From Bettongia penicillata ogilbyi (taxonomy: Eukaryota; Chordata; Mammalia; Diprotodontia; Potoroidae), in the NCBI GenBank assembly GCA_023548195.1, contig JAJHZJ010000043.1, positions 1 to 64,000 on the forward strand: DNA of 64,000 nucleotides, given 5' to 3'. Under the pieces are notes generated by a model, which was given only the letters and a program-made list of their open reading frames with translations, had not been told where the DNA came from and did no database searches. Shown here piece by piece: positions 12,343 through 24,539 of this stretch (positions are counted from its first letter, which is position 1; the number at the start of each line of letters is the position of its first letter). The position numbers were made by a program, and so were the translations under genes.

Positions 12343-13780
12343 GTGAGTGACTCACTGACCCCCGGGCAGGTCAGTCCTTGTGTCTGTGATTCAGTCCTGG
12401 GACCCAGGCCTGTGGGAGAAAGAAAATGGAGGCCCATTCAGAAGTCGGTGCAGCTCTTAGGATCCTCAGGGGCCATCTGCTCCTGCCCCCTCACACAGTG
12501 TAGTGACTTGGCCAGGGTCACCCAGGCAGTCCTCTGGAGAGGCTGTTGACCCCAGACCCTGTGCTCCTTCTGTCCCTCCTTTCTGTGCTAGCACATCCTC
12601 AGCCTGCCTCTCTTCCTTATCTCTTCTCTGTGTTTTCCTAGAATTATGAGTTACCTTTTTCTTTTAAAAACCTCAAGAAAAGGTATTTCCAGAAGAGACA
12701 TCCTTTGCATCTTTTTGGTTGATGTTTTGTCTTGAAGTCACAGTCACTTCCCAATAAACTGCCTCTTCCCAGATGACCCAAGAAGCAACGCCCCCTCCTG
12801 AAGGAATTGTGATGGCCAGATGGAACAGCACCTGGAACCTCCCATTCCTTTGTTAGGGTCTCCTTTTCATAACAGAAAAGTCACCTGGGCATCAGCCTCC
12901 TTCCGTGCGCTGCCCCCTCAGCCCACCCTTCACTGTTGTTTTTGCCGGCCTTTCTGCATTTGTCTGACTCCATCATATTTGGTGTTTGGTGTCCAGATTT
13001 GGTCTGCCATTCTCCCCATTCAGAGCGCATTTAGGGTTAGCAACTTTCTGCCTCTGCAGATAATTCTACTTCCAGTACTTTGGTTCATCTGTCTCTTCTG
13101 CCCACCAGTGGGTTTGCCTGATCCAAGGTCTCAGCAGTAGCTTGTCTCGCTTTCCTAATGTGAAATGTTTTCTAGAGGGATCCTAAGTGTCTTTGCCCTC
13201 CCTCGGCTCTTTCTATCCACCTTCTACTATCTTGCCAGCTTGATGAGGGGGAGGTGATAAGCCCTAGTTTTGTTCTCATTGTGTCTCTCATAGTAGAGGT
13301 TTGGAACATTTGTTTCCACTTAAGCAGAGTTTGTTTAAAACTGTAGACCATTTACCTCATGGGGAAATGACTCAGTCTAAAATGAATTCCCTGTAGATTT
13401 TGAATATTGGACTTCTTTCAGAGTTACTTGGCGCAAAGTCCGTAAGTTTCCTTAAGTCTAGCTATGTTTTTATTCAGGCCACCATTTTCAAATTCAGATT
13501 TCATATACTCAAAATCATCTGTCTTTTATAATCTCTTCTCTCTGCCTAATTAGTTGTAAAAGACAGGACTTTCTCTTTTCCTCCTATTTTTCTGTAAAGG
13601 ATGAGAACTTTTATGTTTAGATTGTTTTATTACTTTACAAATTCTTGTGCTGTTTGTTGTAAGCTACTGGTCAAAGCCTGTTTTCTGCTGGAATGCTTTC
13701 TCATTTTCCCAGCGGTTCCTACTGATTCAAGGCTGCTGCCCTAGGAGTCTGTGGTCTTGGGTTCACTTAACAGGTCGTTC
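12343..13780. other. Last intron of the ZNF gene, proximal part
   Basis: No gene was seen. At 13023-13040 GAGCGCATTTAGGGTTAG is an exact 18-bp inverted copy of array sequence, the longest interstitial match in the window. Confidence 0.55.
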
Positions 13781-13784
13781 TCTT

Positions 13785-14005
13785 CGTTGTTGAAGTCATC
13801 ATCCAGTCATTTCAAGCTGTGTCTGACTCTCCCATTTTAGGGTTTTCCTGGCAGAGACACTGGAGCAGTTTATTTTATAAATGAGGAAACTGAGGCAAAC
13901 AGGGTGAAGTGACATGCACAGGGTCACACAGCTAGTAAGTCTCTGAGTCTGTATTTGAACTCAGGTCTTCCTGGCTCCAGACCTAGCACTCGATGCACCG
14001 TGTTA
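13785..14005 (-). mobile_element. tRNA/MIR-type SINE, antisense
   Basis: The antisense landmarks are GTGTCTGACTCTCCCATTTTAGG, ATGAGGAAACTGAGGCAAACAGG, GGTCACACAGCTAGTAAG and TTTGAACTCAGGTCTTCC in the expected order, ending in a remnant of the tRNA-like head. This family is very common in marsupials. Confidence 0.75.
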
Positions 14006-14809
14006 CATTGTGTAGGTTCTAATATATTTCTCTAATTCATATATTTTTTCACCAACACCAATCACCTTTGATAATTATTACTTTATAATGTACCTTCTTT
14101 CATAACTGCTGACTCACTCACTGGTAAATGAATCAGTATTCTATAGCTCCCTTAACACTTTCACAATCTAGTCTATCTGTCTGTCTCTCTGCCTGCCTCT
14201 CTCTCTCTCTCTCCCCCATCACCACTCAGTACCTTCTTCTTTTGAGCCAAACCTATCACCCAGTCCAGATCTTGGTACTATATACTTCCCCCTACTGCCA
14301 CCCCCAACATTCTCCCCTACTTCTCAGTGAGTTTCATGCCTGCCTCATGGTCTCCTCCTCTGCCTGCTCCTCCCCTCCTTCCAAGAATGACAGTGCATAT
14401 GCTGGTCCAGTCTTCCTCAGCGCCTCCACTATCTCCAGGGTTTGTCACACCCCTTCTTTCACCCTCACTCACAAGTATACTTACTTATTCAAGGACTTTG
14501 AAGGTCATTCCAAATCATGACTCCTTCCAACTTTTCCTGGGCCTTACTGTTCCTGAGCCTGTTCTCCATCCTCACTGTTAACCCCTGGTCCCTGGACCTT
14601 CCAGAGCTATTAGCAGTGGTCTGACTCCCCTCTCCTTCCTTCTTGACCCAGATCCCTTGTTGACCTAGTTCAACACTTTCTTCTCTCAAATCCGTTTTCT
14701 CCTGGTCCAACCACAGTCCTGGATGACTCCCTCCATCTGAATCCTCTGCTGCTCTTCATGTGTTACTGGATGGGATTTCAGGAAGGTGTGCAGCCATTGT
14801 GATTGGGCC

Positions 14810-15030
14810 CACTATGTTCTGTTGGGCTCCTTCTCCTTTCAGTGCCCTCCCTCTTTGTCATTCCCCATTGCCCTGTCCACAGCTTACTTTGTCTGGACTT
14901 GTTTCTACATTGCCTCTCCCATTAGATGGGAAGCTCCTCGGGGGCAGGGACTGTCTTTGCCCTCTTTTTGTATACCAGAACTTAGCACAGTGCCTGGCAC
15001 ACAGTAGGTGTTTCATCAATGTTGATCGAC
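14810..15030 (+). mobile_element. L2-type LINE 3' end
   Basis: ATTAGATGGGAAGCTCCTCG, GGGGCAGGGACTGTCTTTG, TAGCACAGTGCCTGGCACAC and AGTAGGTGTTTCATCAATG follow the L2 tail order. The pyrimidine-rich sequence from about 14230 may be more of the same element but is too decayed to be sure. Confidence 0.7.
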
Positions 15031-15664
15031 CCACACTGCATCAGTGCAGTCCTACTTGTGCCTGATTGATTGCAACTCTTCCTTGGGCCTCCCTCCATGT
15101 TCTCAGCAGTCAAAGCCATTCACCACAAGCCACCTCTTCTCCCCATTCTCTCCCTCTGCTCCAGTACATTGAGCCCTTCTTTACCTCCCCCACCATTAAC
15201 ATCAAGAGGGTGACTGGATTCAAGTGAGGCAGAACTGTACAAAGTCATCAGCCTCACTCCTCCAGAGTCCTCAGAGTGCAAGGGCAAGATGTAAGTTAAG
15301 ACTACAGGCAATGGCCCAAGAGGCAGTTGGCGAACTTGGTCTTTTTAAGCTAAAGTCTTTCCCAGGTCTTTGTCTGAGGCAGGGCCCATTTGGTGATTAA
15401 AGGCTAGGTTAGAATTGAGTCAGAAGATGGCCCAGTTTGCCTTCCAACAAAGAATCAGTCTGTGAGGGGAAGATGCTCAGAGGTGGTACCTCACACAGAT
15501 GAGGTTGGCATGATAGGGTCAGATCAGAAATCCTCTTTTTTGATTGGTAAAGCTCTTCCCACCTTGCTCCCTAAAGACACCTTTTCAGTCTTCTCACACT
15601 TTTATACTTTCCCCCACACACACTCTCAGATCCAGTGACAATGGTCTCCTTACTGTTCCACAAA

Positions 15665-15990
15665 CAAGACCCTCCATCTATTGGCTTCGGGTATTTTCTC
15701 TGGCTGTCTGCCATGCTTGGAGTCCTCTGCGTCTTCATCTCTACCTCCTGGATTCTTTCCAACTAACCCTAAGATCATGTCTCTTACAGGAAACATTTCC
15801 CCAACTCTTCTTAATTCTAGTGTCGTCCCTCTCTTAACCAGATCTTGTTTATTCAGTTTGTGCTTTGCTTGTTGGGGCCCCCATTATTCAAATATGGGCT
15901 TCTAGGGTCAGAAACTATCTTTTGCCTTTCTTTGCATCCCCAGTGCTTAGCACGATGCCTGGCATGTAATAAATGCTTAAAAATGCATTT
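15665..15990 (+). mobile_element. L2-type LINE 3' end
   Basis: TACAGGAAACATTTCCCCAA, CTTCTTAATTCTAGTG, CTTTGCATCCCCAGTGCTTA and GCACGATGCCTGGCATGTAA mark an L2 3' end. A CTAACCCTAA decamer inside it (15763-15772) lies where L2 normally reads similarly, so it is not telomeric. Confidence 0.65.
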
Positions 15991-16671
15991 TGACAGACCC
16001 CAATCTCCATCCTTACATCCTGCCTTTTAGAGCTAAGTTAAATTTTAGTCTTTGTCTCATAAGACAAGTAGGTACCCAAGTGCCTTATGTCTTTAAATGT
16101 CACACACTGAGTTCCCTAGTGTGCAGACACATGGAAAAGAAAATGGGTTATTCAGACTCAGATGTTCTTGTTTTCATTTTCCTAAACATAAGGAAGATTG
16201 GGAATCAGAATCTAAAATTGTCAGTGAAACGGAGACTGTCCAATCAGCCTTCCACTTAATGCCAGAATCATCTCGAAATTCTCCTAAACTGATAACCACC
16301 CATCCTGTACTTAAATGTTCCCTCCATTGTGTGGAAGCAGCAGTATGGCAAAAAGACCAGAGGGACAGAAATGGCAGGTGAGATCGTGTCGGCTCTCAGG
16401 TATTAGTTGTTCAGTTACCTTTGAGCAAATCACTGAACTTGTTCTGAGCCTCAGTTTTCTCTTATAAACTATACTTGCTGTCCACCCTCTCTCACAATGT
16501 GATAGTGTCAATGGGAAACCTTGTTTAGACTGGAATTGACTGTACCAACAAGGCTGATTCATTCCCTTCTTTAAAATTGAACAATAATTCTGGAAAAGCC
16601 AAAGAACCAGGACCAAGTGTATAGCAAGTGGGTACTGGGGATATTTTCATCTTCTTCTTTCATTTTTTCAG

Positions 16672-18881
16672 ATTGGGAGACTAGGTCTGAAAACAAGGAG
16701 TCACCTCCCAAGCTGCACGTTTCTGTGAAGCAGTTCTTCCAGGACAGATTCCCAAAGGATGGTCTCTGTATCTCCAGCTGGAGAGAAGGCTGGGACTGTG
16801 ATGTCAGATTGGAAAGGCAGCAGAGCTTAGAGAATAAAAATTCTCAGCAAGGAAATGCCACCCAAAGGAAAACTCCTAGTACAGTGATGGATTGTGCAGG
16901 TAATAAATCTGTCCAAAGTATTAGTTTGGAACCAAAACTTTTTGTACAACACAGAGTATCTCTAGAAAAAGATCTTCCCAAATGCAATACAGGCAGAGGA
17001 AACTTCATTTTATCTTCAGAACAAAGAAAAGGTAATAAACTTTACTCTAGGGAGATAGTTTCTACATCTCAATCAGACTTCACTGCATATCATAGCCTTT
17101 ATTCTAGAGAGAAACCTAATGAGCCTAATGAACATGGGAAACCCATCTTCCTAAGCCCAACCATCAGTTCACATCAGAAAGTTGTTATCGGAGGAAAAAC
17201 TCCCAGATGTCATCACTCTGGAAAGGCTTCCTCCAAAACCATCAAATTAAATGAAATTCAGCAAGTTTTCAAAGAAGAGACACCTTCTGAATGTAGTGAA
17301 CATGGGAAATCTTTTAACCACAAGTCACCCCTTCCTTTCCATCCAAAAATTCACCCTGAGAAGAAACCTTATGAATTTTTGAAGTCCTTCCTCCAGGATT
17401 CACAGCTTCCTCGTCATCAGAAAATTCATAATGGAGAAAAGCATTATCAATGTAATGAATGTGGGAAGACCTTCAGCCAGAGAGGATACCTTCCTGGACA
17501 TCAGAGAATTCATACTGGAGAGAAGCCTTATGACTGTAAGGAATGTGGAAAGGCCTTCCGCCTAAGAGAACACCTTACTCGACATCAGAGGATTCATACT
17601 GGAGAGAAACCTCACAAATGTAATGAATGTAAGAAGGCCTTCCACCTCAGCACAGATCTTACTCGACATCAGAGGATTCATACTGGACAGAAACCTCATA
17701 AATGTAATGAATGTGGAAAGGCCTTTAGCCAGAGAGGACATCTTACTGTACATCAGACGATTCATACTGGGGAAAAACCTTATGAATGTAATGACTGTGG
17801 GAAAGTATTTCGCCTCAGAGGTCTTCTCACTAAACATCAGACGATCCATACTGGAGAAAAACCTTATGAATGTAATGTATGTAGGAAGGCCTTCCATCTG
17901 AGAGAACAGCTTACTCGACATCAGGGTATTCATACTGGAGAGAAGCCTTATGAATGTAAGGAATGTGGAAAGGCCTTCTACCTAAGCACAGAGCTTACTC
18001 GACATCAAAGGATTCATACTGGAGAGAAGCCTTACGAATGTAAGGAATGTGGGAAGGCCTTCCATTTGAATACAGACCTAATTGGACATCAGAGGATTCA
18101 TACTGGGGAGAAGCCTTATAAATGTAAAGAATGTGGGAAGGCCTTCCATCTGAGAACACACCTTTCTCGACATCAAAGAATCCATACTGGAAAGAGGCCT
18201 TATGAGTGTAGTGAATGTGGAAAGGCCTTCCACCTGAGCTCAGATCTTACTCGACATCAGAGGATTCATACTGGAAAGAAACCTTTTGAATGTAAGGAAT
18301 GTGGGAAGGCTTTCCTACTGAGTACAGATCTTACTCGACATCAGAGGATCCATACGGGAGAGAAGCCTTATGAATGTAACGACTGTGGGAAGACCTTCCA
18401 CCAAAGAGAATACCTTACTCGGCATCAGAGGATTCATACCGGGGAGAAACCTTATGAATGTAAGGAATGTGGAAAGGCCTTCTGCCTGAGAGAACAGTTT
18501 ACTCGACACCAAAGGATTCATACAGGAGAGAAACCTTATGAATGCAAAGAATGTGGAAAGTCCTTTCGCCTAAGAGAACTCCTTACTCTACATCAAAGGA
18601 TTCATACTGGAGAGAAGCCTCATAAATGTAATGAATGTGGAAAAGCCTTTAGCCAGAGAGGACATCTTACTGTACATCAGACAATTCATACTGGAGAAAA
18701 ACCTTTTGAATGTAATGACTGTGGGAAGGTTTTTCGCCTCAGAGGACTTCTTAGTAAACATCAGATAATCCATACTGGAGAAAGACCTTATGAATGTAAT
18801 GAATGTGGGAAGGCTTTTAGCCTGAAAGGACACTTAACTCGTCATCAGAGTAACAAAAGGCATCCCTTCCTTGTAAAGTGA
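16672..18881 (+). CDS. KRAB-ZNF gene, C2H2 zinc-finger exon
   Basis: This is the terminal exon of a sequence-specific nuclear repressor. It starts after TTTTTTCAG in phase 1 and begins [14 protein letters not shown], the usual KRAB-to-linker phrase. A spacer of about 200 residues holds several degenerate fingers. Seventeen C2H2 fingers follow from about residue 345 to the C-terminus, joined by HTGEKP linkers (variants HTGQKP, HTGKRP, HTGKKP and HTGERP occur). The last finger ends HQSNKRH. The spliced coding total is 2469 nt, a multiple of three, giving 822 residues without a break. Thirteen fingers have leucine at helix position -1 (RL, HL, YL, LL, CL and SL types); fingers 1, 4, 12 and 15 have glutamine. 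Fingers 4-5 and 15-16 are near copies. The reading frame upstream of 16672 is intronic. Confidence 0.95.
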
Positions 18882-18935
18882 CCTACGTGGGCCTCTTGGG
18901 GCTTGTGTAAAGACAGCTATATTGGGGAGATCAGA

Positions 18936-18941
18936 AATAAA
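18936..18941 (+). terminator. Polyadenylation signal of the ZNF gene
   Basis: AATAAA lies 55 bp after the stop codon at 18881. If used, the 3' UTR is unusually short. No closer signal was seen. Confidence 0.6.
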
Positions 18942-19284
18942 ACAATTAAATAACTGGAACATACTCAACTTTTGTAGATTTGTTGTCAGATTAGCATAAT
19001 AAGAAGGATAATTGTTACGAAATTAATTTATGAAATGTAACACCAAAATTCCAAAGGGTTGTTTTTCCCCATAGGAATAGATACAGTTATATAAAAAAAA
19101 GCAATTATATAGTGAAACAAACAGGTCAGAATTAGACTGGAACACCAAATTTTAAACATGCTAATTGATTACTCAAGTATTTAGAAAGAGTTTAAATGCT
19201 AAGCATTCTCTGTAATGAACATACAAAGAAAATATTTGAAGCTATTTTTGCCCTCAAAAGTTTGGCAGTCTTTTGATTGAGGTG

Positions 19285-19500
19285 ACATGTTAGAGCATTT
19301 TTGTAGCATCTGTTGGGAACCAGGTACTGTGCTAAGCACTTTGCAGTTATCTCATTTGAACTCTATTATCCAAAAGTTGAGGAAACTGAGGCAAACAGGT
19401 GATTTACCCAAATCATGCACTAGTAGGTGTCTGAGGCTAGGTTTGAACTCAGGTTTTCCTGACTCCATGCTCTACCCACTATGCCACCTAGCTGCCAACA
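19285..19500 (-). mobile_element. MIR-type SINE, antisense
   Basis: ACTGTGCTAAGCACTTTGCA, GAGGAAACTGAGGCAAACAG, TTTGAACTCAGGTTTTCC and ATGCCACCTAGCTGCC appear in antisense order. It separates the functional finger exon from its decayed copy. Confidence 0.75.
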
Positions 19501-19654
19501 TATTGCATGTCTATAGATGTCATAGTAAATACAAACTAAATGCAAATTGTTAATTACAAGCTAATTAGGGAGGGCGGCCATAAAGGGGAAAGATCAGGAT
19601 TCCCAGTCATACTTAAAGTTTTGGTTACTGCCCCATTCATTATCCTTATACTGT

Positions 19655-20261
19655 TTAGGACAAAGTTAAATTTTATTTTGTCTCATAAGACATCTAGGTA
19701 CCCAAGTCTCTTATGTCTTTAAATGTCACACACTGAGTCCCGTAGTGTGCAGACACATGGAAAAGAAGCTTCCATTATCCTAAACAAAGGAAGATTGAGA
19801 ATCAGAATCTGAAATTGGCAGTGAAAAAGAGACTGTCCAGTGAGCACATTCAGATGCCACTTAATGCCAGAATCCTCTCAAAGTACTCCCAGCTTCTACT
19901 TAAATGTCCCCTCCATTGTGTGGAAGCAGCAGTGTGTAGCAAAAAGACCAGAGGGACAGAAATGACAGTTGAGATCGTGTTGTGTTTCAGGTATTAGTTA
20001 TTTGGTTATCTTTGAGCAAATCACAGAACTTGTTCTGAGCTTCAGTTTTCTCTTATAACCTATAAGTGCTGTCCATCCTCTCTCACAAGATGGTAATGAA
20101 TGTCAATGGGAAATCTTTCTTAGAATGGAAGTGACTGTACCAACAAGGCTGATTCATTCTTTAAAATTGAACAATAATTCTGGAAGAGTCACAGAAGCAG
20201 GACCAAGTATACAGCAAGTGGGTACTGGGGACATTTCCCATCTTCTTTGTTTTTTTGGGAG
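19655..20261 (+). repeat. Tandem duplicate of the last ZNF intron
   Basis: 19655-20261 matches 16030-16671 by eye over its length, for example the TCTTATGTCTTTAAATGTCAC, GTGTGCAGACACATGG and CTCCATTGTGTGGAAGC stretches, at an offset of about 3.6 kb. The duplication continues into the finger exon copy that follows. Confidence 0.85.
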
Positions 20262-21440
20262 ATTGGGAGAGTAGGTCTGAAAACAAGGAGTCACCTCCCA
20301 AACTGCACATTTCTGTGAAGCAGTTCTTCCAGGACAGATTCCCAAAGGATGGTCTCTGTGTCTCCAGCTGGAGAGAAGGCTGGGACTGTGATGCCAGGTG
20401 AGAAAGGCAGCAGAGCTTGGAGAATAAAAATTCCCAGCAAGGAAATGCCACCTAAAGGAAAACTACTAGTAAAGTGATGGATTGTGCAGGTGATAAATCT
20501 GTTCAAAGTGTCAGTCTGGAACCAAAGCTTTTTCTACAGTACAGAGTATATCTGGAAAAGAATCTTCCCAAATACAATGCAGGCACAGGGAGCTTCTTTT
20601 TATCTTCAGAATCAAGGAAAGGTCATAAAATTTGCTGTAGAGAGAGTTTCTACATCTAAACCAGACTTTACTGAATATCATAAACTTTATCCTGAAGAAA
20701 AACCTAATGTGCCTAATGAATGTGGGAAACCCATCATCCTAAACTGAATAGAAAGGCAACTCATTAAGGTCATCAATCCTCCAAACCATAGAATTAAATG
20801 AAAATCAACAAGTTCATATTGGAGCCTTCCAACCAGAACCTATTCCTTATAATAGGATTTATCCTGAGAGGATAAATTTTTCCTGAGAGGAAACTTTATC
20901 AGTGTAATGAAGATGGAAATGTTTTCCTCCAGAGTTCACAACTTTTTCTTCACTAGAGAATTCCTAATGTAGAAAGGCTTTATAAATGTAATGGGTTTGG
21001 GATGGTCTTCAGCTACAGTATACATATTACTCAGGGGACATCTGAACCTGTCCTGATCTATACCTTACCAGGACCCAGATGACTCCAGAGGGGAAGGTGA
21101 GGCTGGTGGTTTTGCACAGCCCTTCCTCACTTAAACCCAAATTCACTTGCAAGTCCTGGCATCACATTCCTGATGTCATGGTCCTCATCAAGAGCAAAGG
21201 ACAAGCAACATCAGAAAATGCAAACTTGGCTAAAAAGTTATGAACTGAAGGCCTTCAGCAAGAGAGGGAAGCTTATTGAACATTTTAAAATTCAGATTTG
21301 AGAAATTTCTTAAATATAGTGATTATGGGAAGCCTTCTGTTAAGGGTTTAGCTAACATCAGATTGTTCCTAATGAAGAGAAAACTTTACGAGTGTAAGCA
21401 TTATGGCAAGGCTTTTGTCATGAACATTAAAGAATATGCT
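20262..21440 (+). pseudogene. Duplicated KRAB-ZNF finger exon, decayed
   Basis: The first ~500 bp copy the start of the finger exon ([13 protein letters not shown]). The region before the exon lost the TTTCAG acceptor in favour of TTTTTGGGAG. An in-frame TGA occurs about 45 codons in, where the parent reads DVRLERQ, and further frame breaks follow. From about 20890 at least four heavily mutated finger units can be made out, such as LYQCNEDGN and LYECKHYGKAFV. A SINE tail interrupts them at about 21060-21212 and an L1 cuts them off at 21441. No KRAB exons lie before it. The duplication therefore covered only the last intron and exon, or the rest was lost. Confidence 0.85.
21060..21212 (+). mobile_element. 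SINE 3' body without the tRNA head
   Basis: CCAGATGACTCCAGAGG, GAGGCTGGTGGTTTTGCACA and CTGATGTCATGGTCCTCATC correspond to the distal half of the composite SINE at 23661-23971, but the tRNA-like head is absent. It is more diverged than the complete copies and inserted in the finger pseudogene. Confidence 0.65.
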
Positions 21441-22935
21441 ACCAGGTACTCAAGACACAGTAGGCAATAAATATAGCAATTTACTGTTTGATAAACCCAA
21501 GAACCCCAGCTTCTGGGATAAGAACTCACTGTTCAACAAAAATTTCTGGGAAAACTGGATAAAAGTGTGGCAGAAACTAGGCATAGACCAAGGCCTGACC
21601 ATACACAAGACCATACACAAGAATAAAATCCAAATGGGTACATGATCTAGATAAGAAGAGTGATACTATAAAGAAATAAGTGGAGCAAGGAGTAGTATAT
21701 TTTTCAGATTTATGGAGAAGGGAAGAATTTTTGACTAAAGAAGAGATAGAAAGCATTATGAAGTACAAATTGGATTATTTTGATTACATTAAGCTGAAAA
21801 GTTTTTGCACAACCAAATCCAATGCAACCAAGATTAGGAGGGAAACAGAAAAAGGGGAAAGAATTTTTGCAACTCGTGTGTGTGATAAAGGCCTCATTTC
21901 TAAAATATAGAGAGAACTAAGTCAAATGTACAGTAATAAAAGTCATTCCTCAATTGATAAATGGTCAAAGGATATGAACAGGTAGTTTTCAGAGGAAGAA
22001 ATTAAAGATACCTATAGTCATATGAAAAAATGCAATAAATCATTTTTGATTAGAGAGATGCAAATCAAAACACCTTGGAGATACAACATCACACCTATCA
22101 GATTGGCTAACATGAGAGAACATAAAGATGATAAATGTTGGAGAAGATGTGGGAGATTGTAAAACTAATTCATTGTTGGTGGAGCTGTGAGCTGATCCAA
22201 ACATTCTGGAGAGCAATTTGGAACTATGCCCAAAGGGCTAAAAAAATGTGCATACCCTTTGACCCAGCAATATTGCTTCTAGGACTGTATCCCCAAGAGA
22301 TCATAAAAACTGGAAAGGGTCCCACATGTACAAAAATATTTGTATCATTATTCTTTGTGGTGGCCAAAACCTGGAAATCAAGGGGATGCCCATCAACTGA
22401 GGTATGACTGAATAAATTATGGTATATAAATGTAATGGAATACTATTGCACTTTAAGAAATGATGAATAGAAAGACTTCAGAGAGGTCGGGTAAGACTTA
22501 TATGATCTGATGCTGAGCAAAAGGAGAACTTTGTTCACAGCAACAACCACAGTGTGCGAGAATTTTTTCTGGTAGACTTAGAACTTCATTGTAATGCAAG
22601 GACTTAAAAAATTCCCAATGGTCTTTTAAGGCAAAATGCCTTCCACATCCAGAGAAAGAATTATGGAATTCAATCACAGATTGTAGCAGATCATTTTCTT
22701 TTGTATAATGTTTTGGTTTGTCATACGATTTCTCCCATTCATTTTAGTTCTTCTATACAACATTACCATGGTGAAAATAAATTTAATAGGAATGTATGTG
22801 TAGAGCCTATTTAAATTTGTATTCCGACTCAGGGAGAGAGGGGAGAGGTGGATGGGAGGGAGGGGGAGGGAGGGAAAGAAAAAACCTAGGTTGTATGGTA
22901 GTGATTGTGGAACCCTGAAAATAAATAAAATAAAT
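21441..22935 (+). mobile_element. 5'-truncated L1 (ORF2 C-terminus and 3' UTR)
   Basis: The sequence runs parallel to 45760-47285 of the large L1: GTACTCAAGACACAGTAGGC, a finger-like GGAGCTGTGAGCTGATCCAA region and the CCTTTGACCCAGCAATATTG block. ORF2 is broken into several frames. The 3' end is A-rich near 22917-22950. Confidence 0.9.
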
Positions 22936-23655
22936 TTTAAAAAAATAAGCAGTAGCTACCTGCCAGGCTCTCCATGGAAGGATCCCTGGGCTGCACATTG
23001 GCTTAGAAAACCGCATTATTAACATTATTAATAAACTAATAATAATATTAACATATTAACATTATTTATGTTTTATTGCATCTTTATTTTGTAAACTATT
23101 TCCAAATTTCATTTTTAAGTGGTTCTAGCTGTATTTGACACCAGTACTAGATGATGAAGATCTGAGGTTCAGTTCATCCAAATGAGAAAGAGAAAGTCTA
23201 GAATTTCTACTTTTTTTCATCCTCATTTTTTTTTCCTTTTTCTTTTGGTTACTCTTTATTGAGGCAAGGTATTTTTTCTTCACTTCTTGTATTTCCTGGG
23301 TCAAGATAATTGTCCAATCAAATCCTTAAAATTAGGAAATGGTGAAATGTCTTTTAGAAGATCCCTGGGTTTGGGGGGGAGTGGTGTGGGATGGAACCAG
23401 GGCTTTCTGGTTTCCCCAGAAAAATGGTTAGTTTTCCCTGAAAGGCAACAAAGCTGTCCCTAGGATCTGATTGGCCTTTGTCTCCCATGAAGTAGCTCCC
23501 TGGTGACCTAAGGGCACCTAAAGTTCCATCCACGAGGAGCTGTGGCTTCTTCCACATGGTGGCTTCTTTGGAGTCATCTTGCCCTGTCCCATTGACCAGA
23601 CAAGTTTCCACCTGGACATGAGAGGAGCCCTATCCAGAAAAGTGTCATCATGCCC
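22936..23655. other. No gene seen
   Basis: AT-rich sequence, including a (TTAA/AATA) rich part at 23010-23070 and short frames. Nothing recognisable. Confidence 0.4.
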
Positions 23656-23660
23656 TTGGT

Positions 23661-23971
23661 TGCAGCTAGGTGGTGCAGTGGCTAGAGCACCAGTGCAGGA
23701 GTCAGGAGGACCTGAGTTCAAATCTCACCTCGGACACTTGACACTCACTAGCTGTGTGACCTTGGGCAAGTCACTTAACCCCAATTGCCTCATCCTGGGT
23801 CATCTCCAGTTATCCTGATGAATATCAGGTCACTGAATTCAGATGGCTCTGGAGGAGAAGTGAGGCTGGTGACCTACACAGCCCTCCCTCACTCAAAACA
23901 AAGTCAAGTGCAAGTCATGTCATTATATCTCTGATGGTATGGTCTTCTTTGGCAACGAAGGATGAACACAC
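23661..23971 (+). mobile_element. tRNA-derived composite SINE, complete
   Basis: The head has pol III promoter boxes: A-box-like TGGTGCAGTGG and B-box GTTCAAATC. The body continues with CATCTCCAGTTATCCTGATG and a distal block ending GATGAACACA. A 12-bp target-site duplication with one mismatch flanks it (CATGCCCTTGGT at 23649-23660 and CATGTCCTTGGT at 23972-23983). Other copies are at 35340, 39923, 55635 and 60318. The tail is not poly(A) but an AC-rich microsatellite seed, which suggests mobilisation by a LINE other than L1 (inference). Confidence 0.9.
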
Positions 23972-23983
23972 CATGTCCTTGGT

Positions 23984-24539
23984 GCACATCCTTCCTGTTT
24001 TAGGACCAAGTCAACCTCCTTTCTTTAATTTTCAATGATGTTTGAGGGCCTCATTTCATCCCTGAATTGAACCTAAACCTAAGCTAGCTGTTGCTAAGTA
24101 TGTCTCTAACAAGAGGACGGGACCAGATCCTGAATATCTTTGAAAACAAGGACCCCAGAAGAGTGCAGGGAATCACTGGAAAGGATGCGAAGACCAAAGT
24201 CAGGCCTCTTGACGCAGGTCTTTCCCTTATGACCTCTTTGTCTTCTCATCTCCTCCCTCTGTCCTCACTCAGAGTGGTCCTGGCAACCTTGGCTCATGAA
24301 AAGCTGAACAACCCAACACCACCAAAGCTGTGGCCTCACATCTGGCGTAGTCACTAATGCCTAGCTCAAAGTTGAGAGGAACTAGTTGTAGCTCTGACTT
24401 TTCTGTAATTTTCTGTATTTTATTTTGAATTTGTAAAATAACATAGAAGAAAAAGAGATTGCCTATGAAACTGCAGATCTATTATGTACAACATAGTATT
24501 CGTAGTAAATTATTATATAATAAACTTACCATGTAATTT
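23984..24539. other. No gene seen
   Basis: Short frames only. The telomere-like AACCTAAACCTAAG at about 24070 is too imperfect to count. Confidence 0.4.

Noticed and set aside
15763..15772. CTAACCCTAA decamer
   Set aside because: It lies inside an L2 3' end where the family has similar bases, and it shows no part of the 16-mer.
17562..18833. Minus-strand and shifted open frames across the finger array
   Set aside because: Shadows of the 84-nt finger periodicity on other frames.
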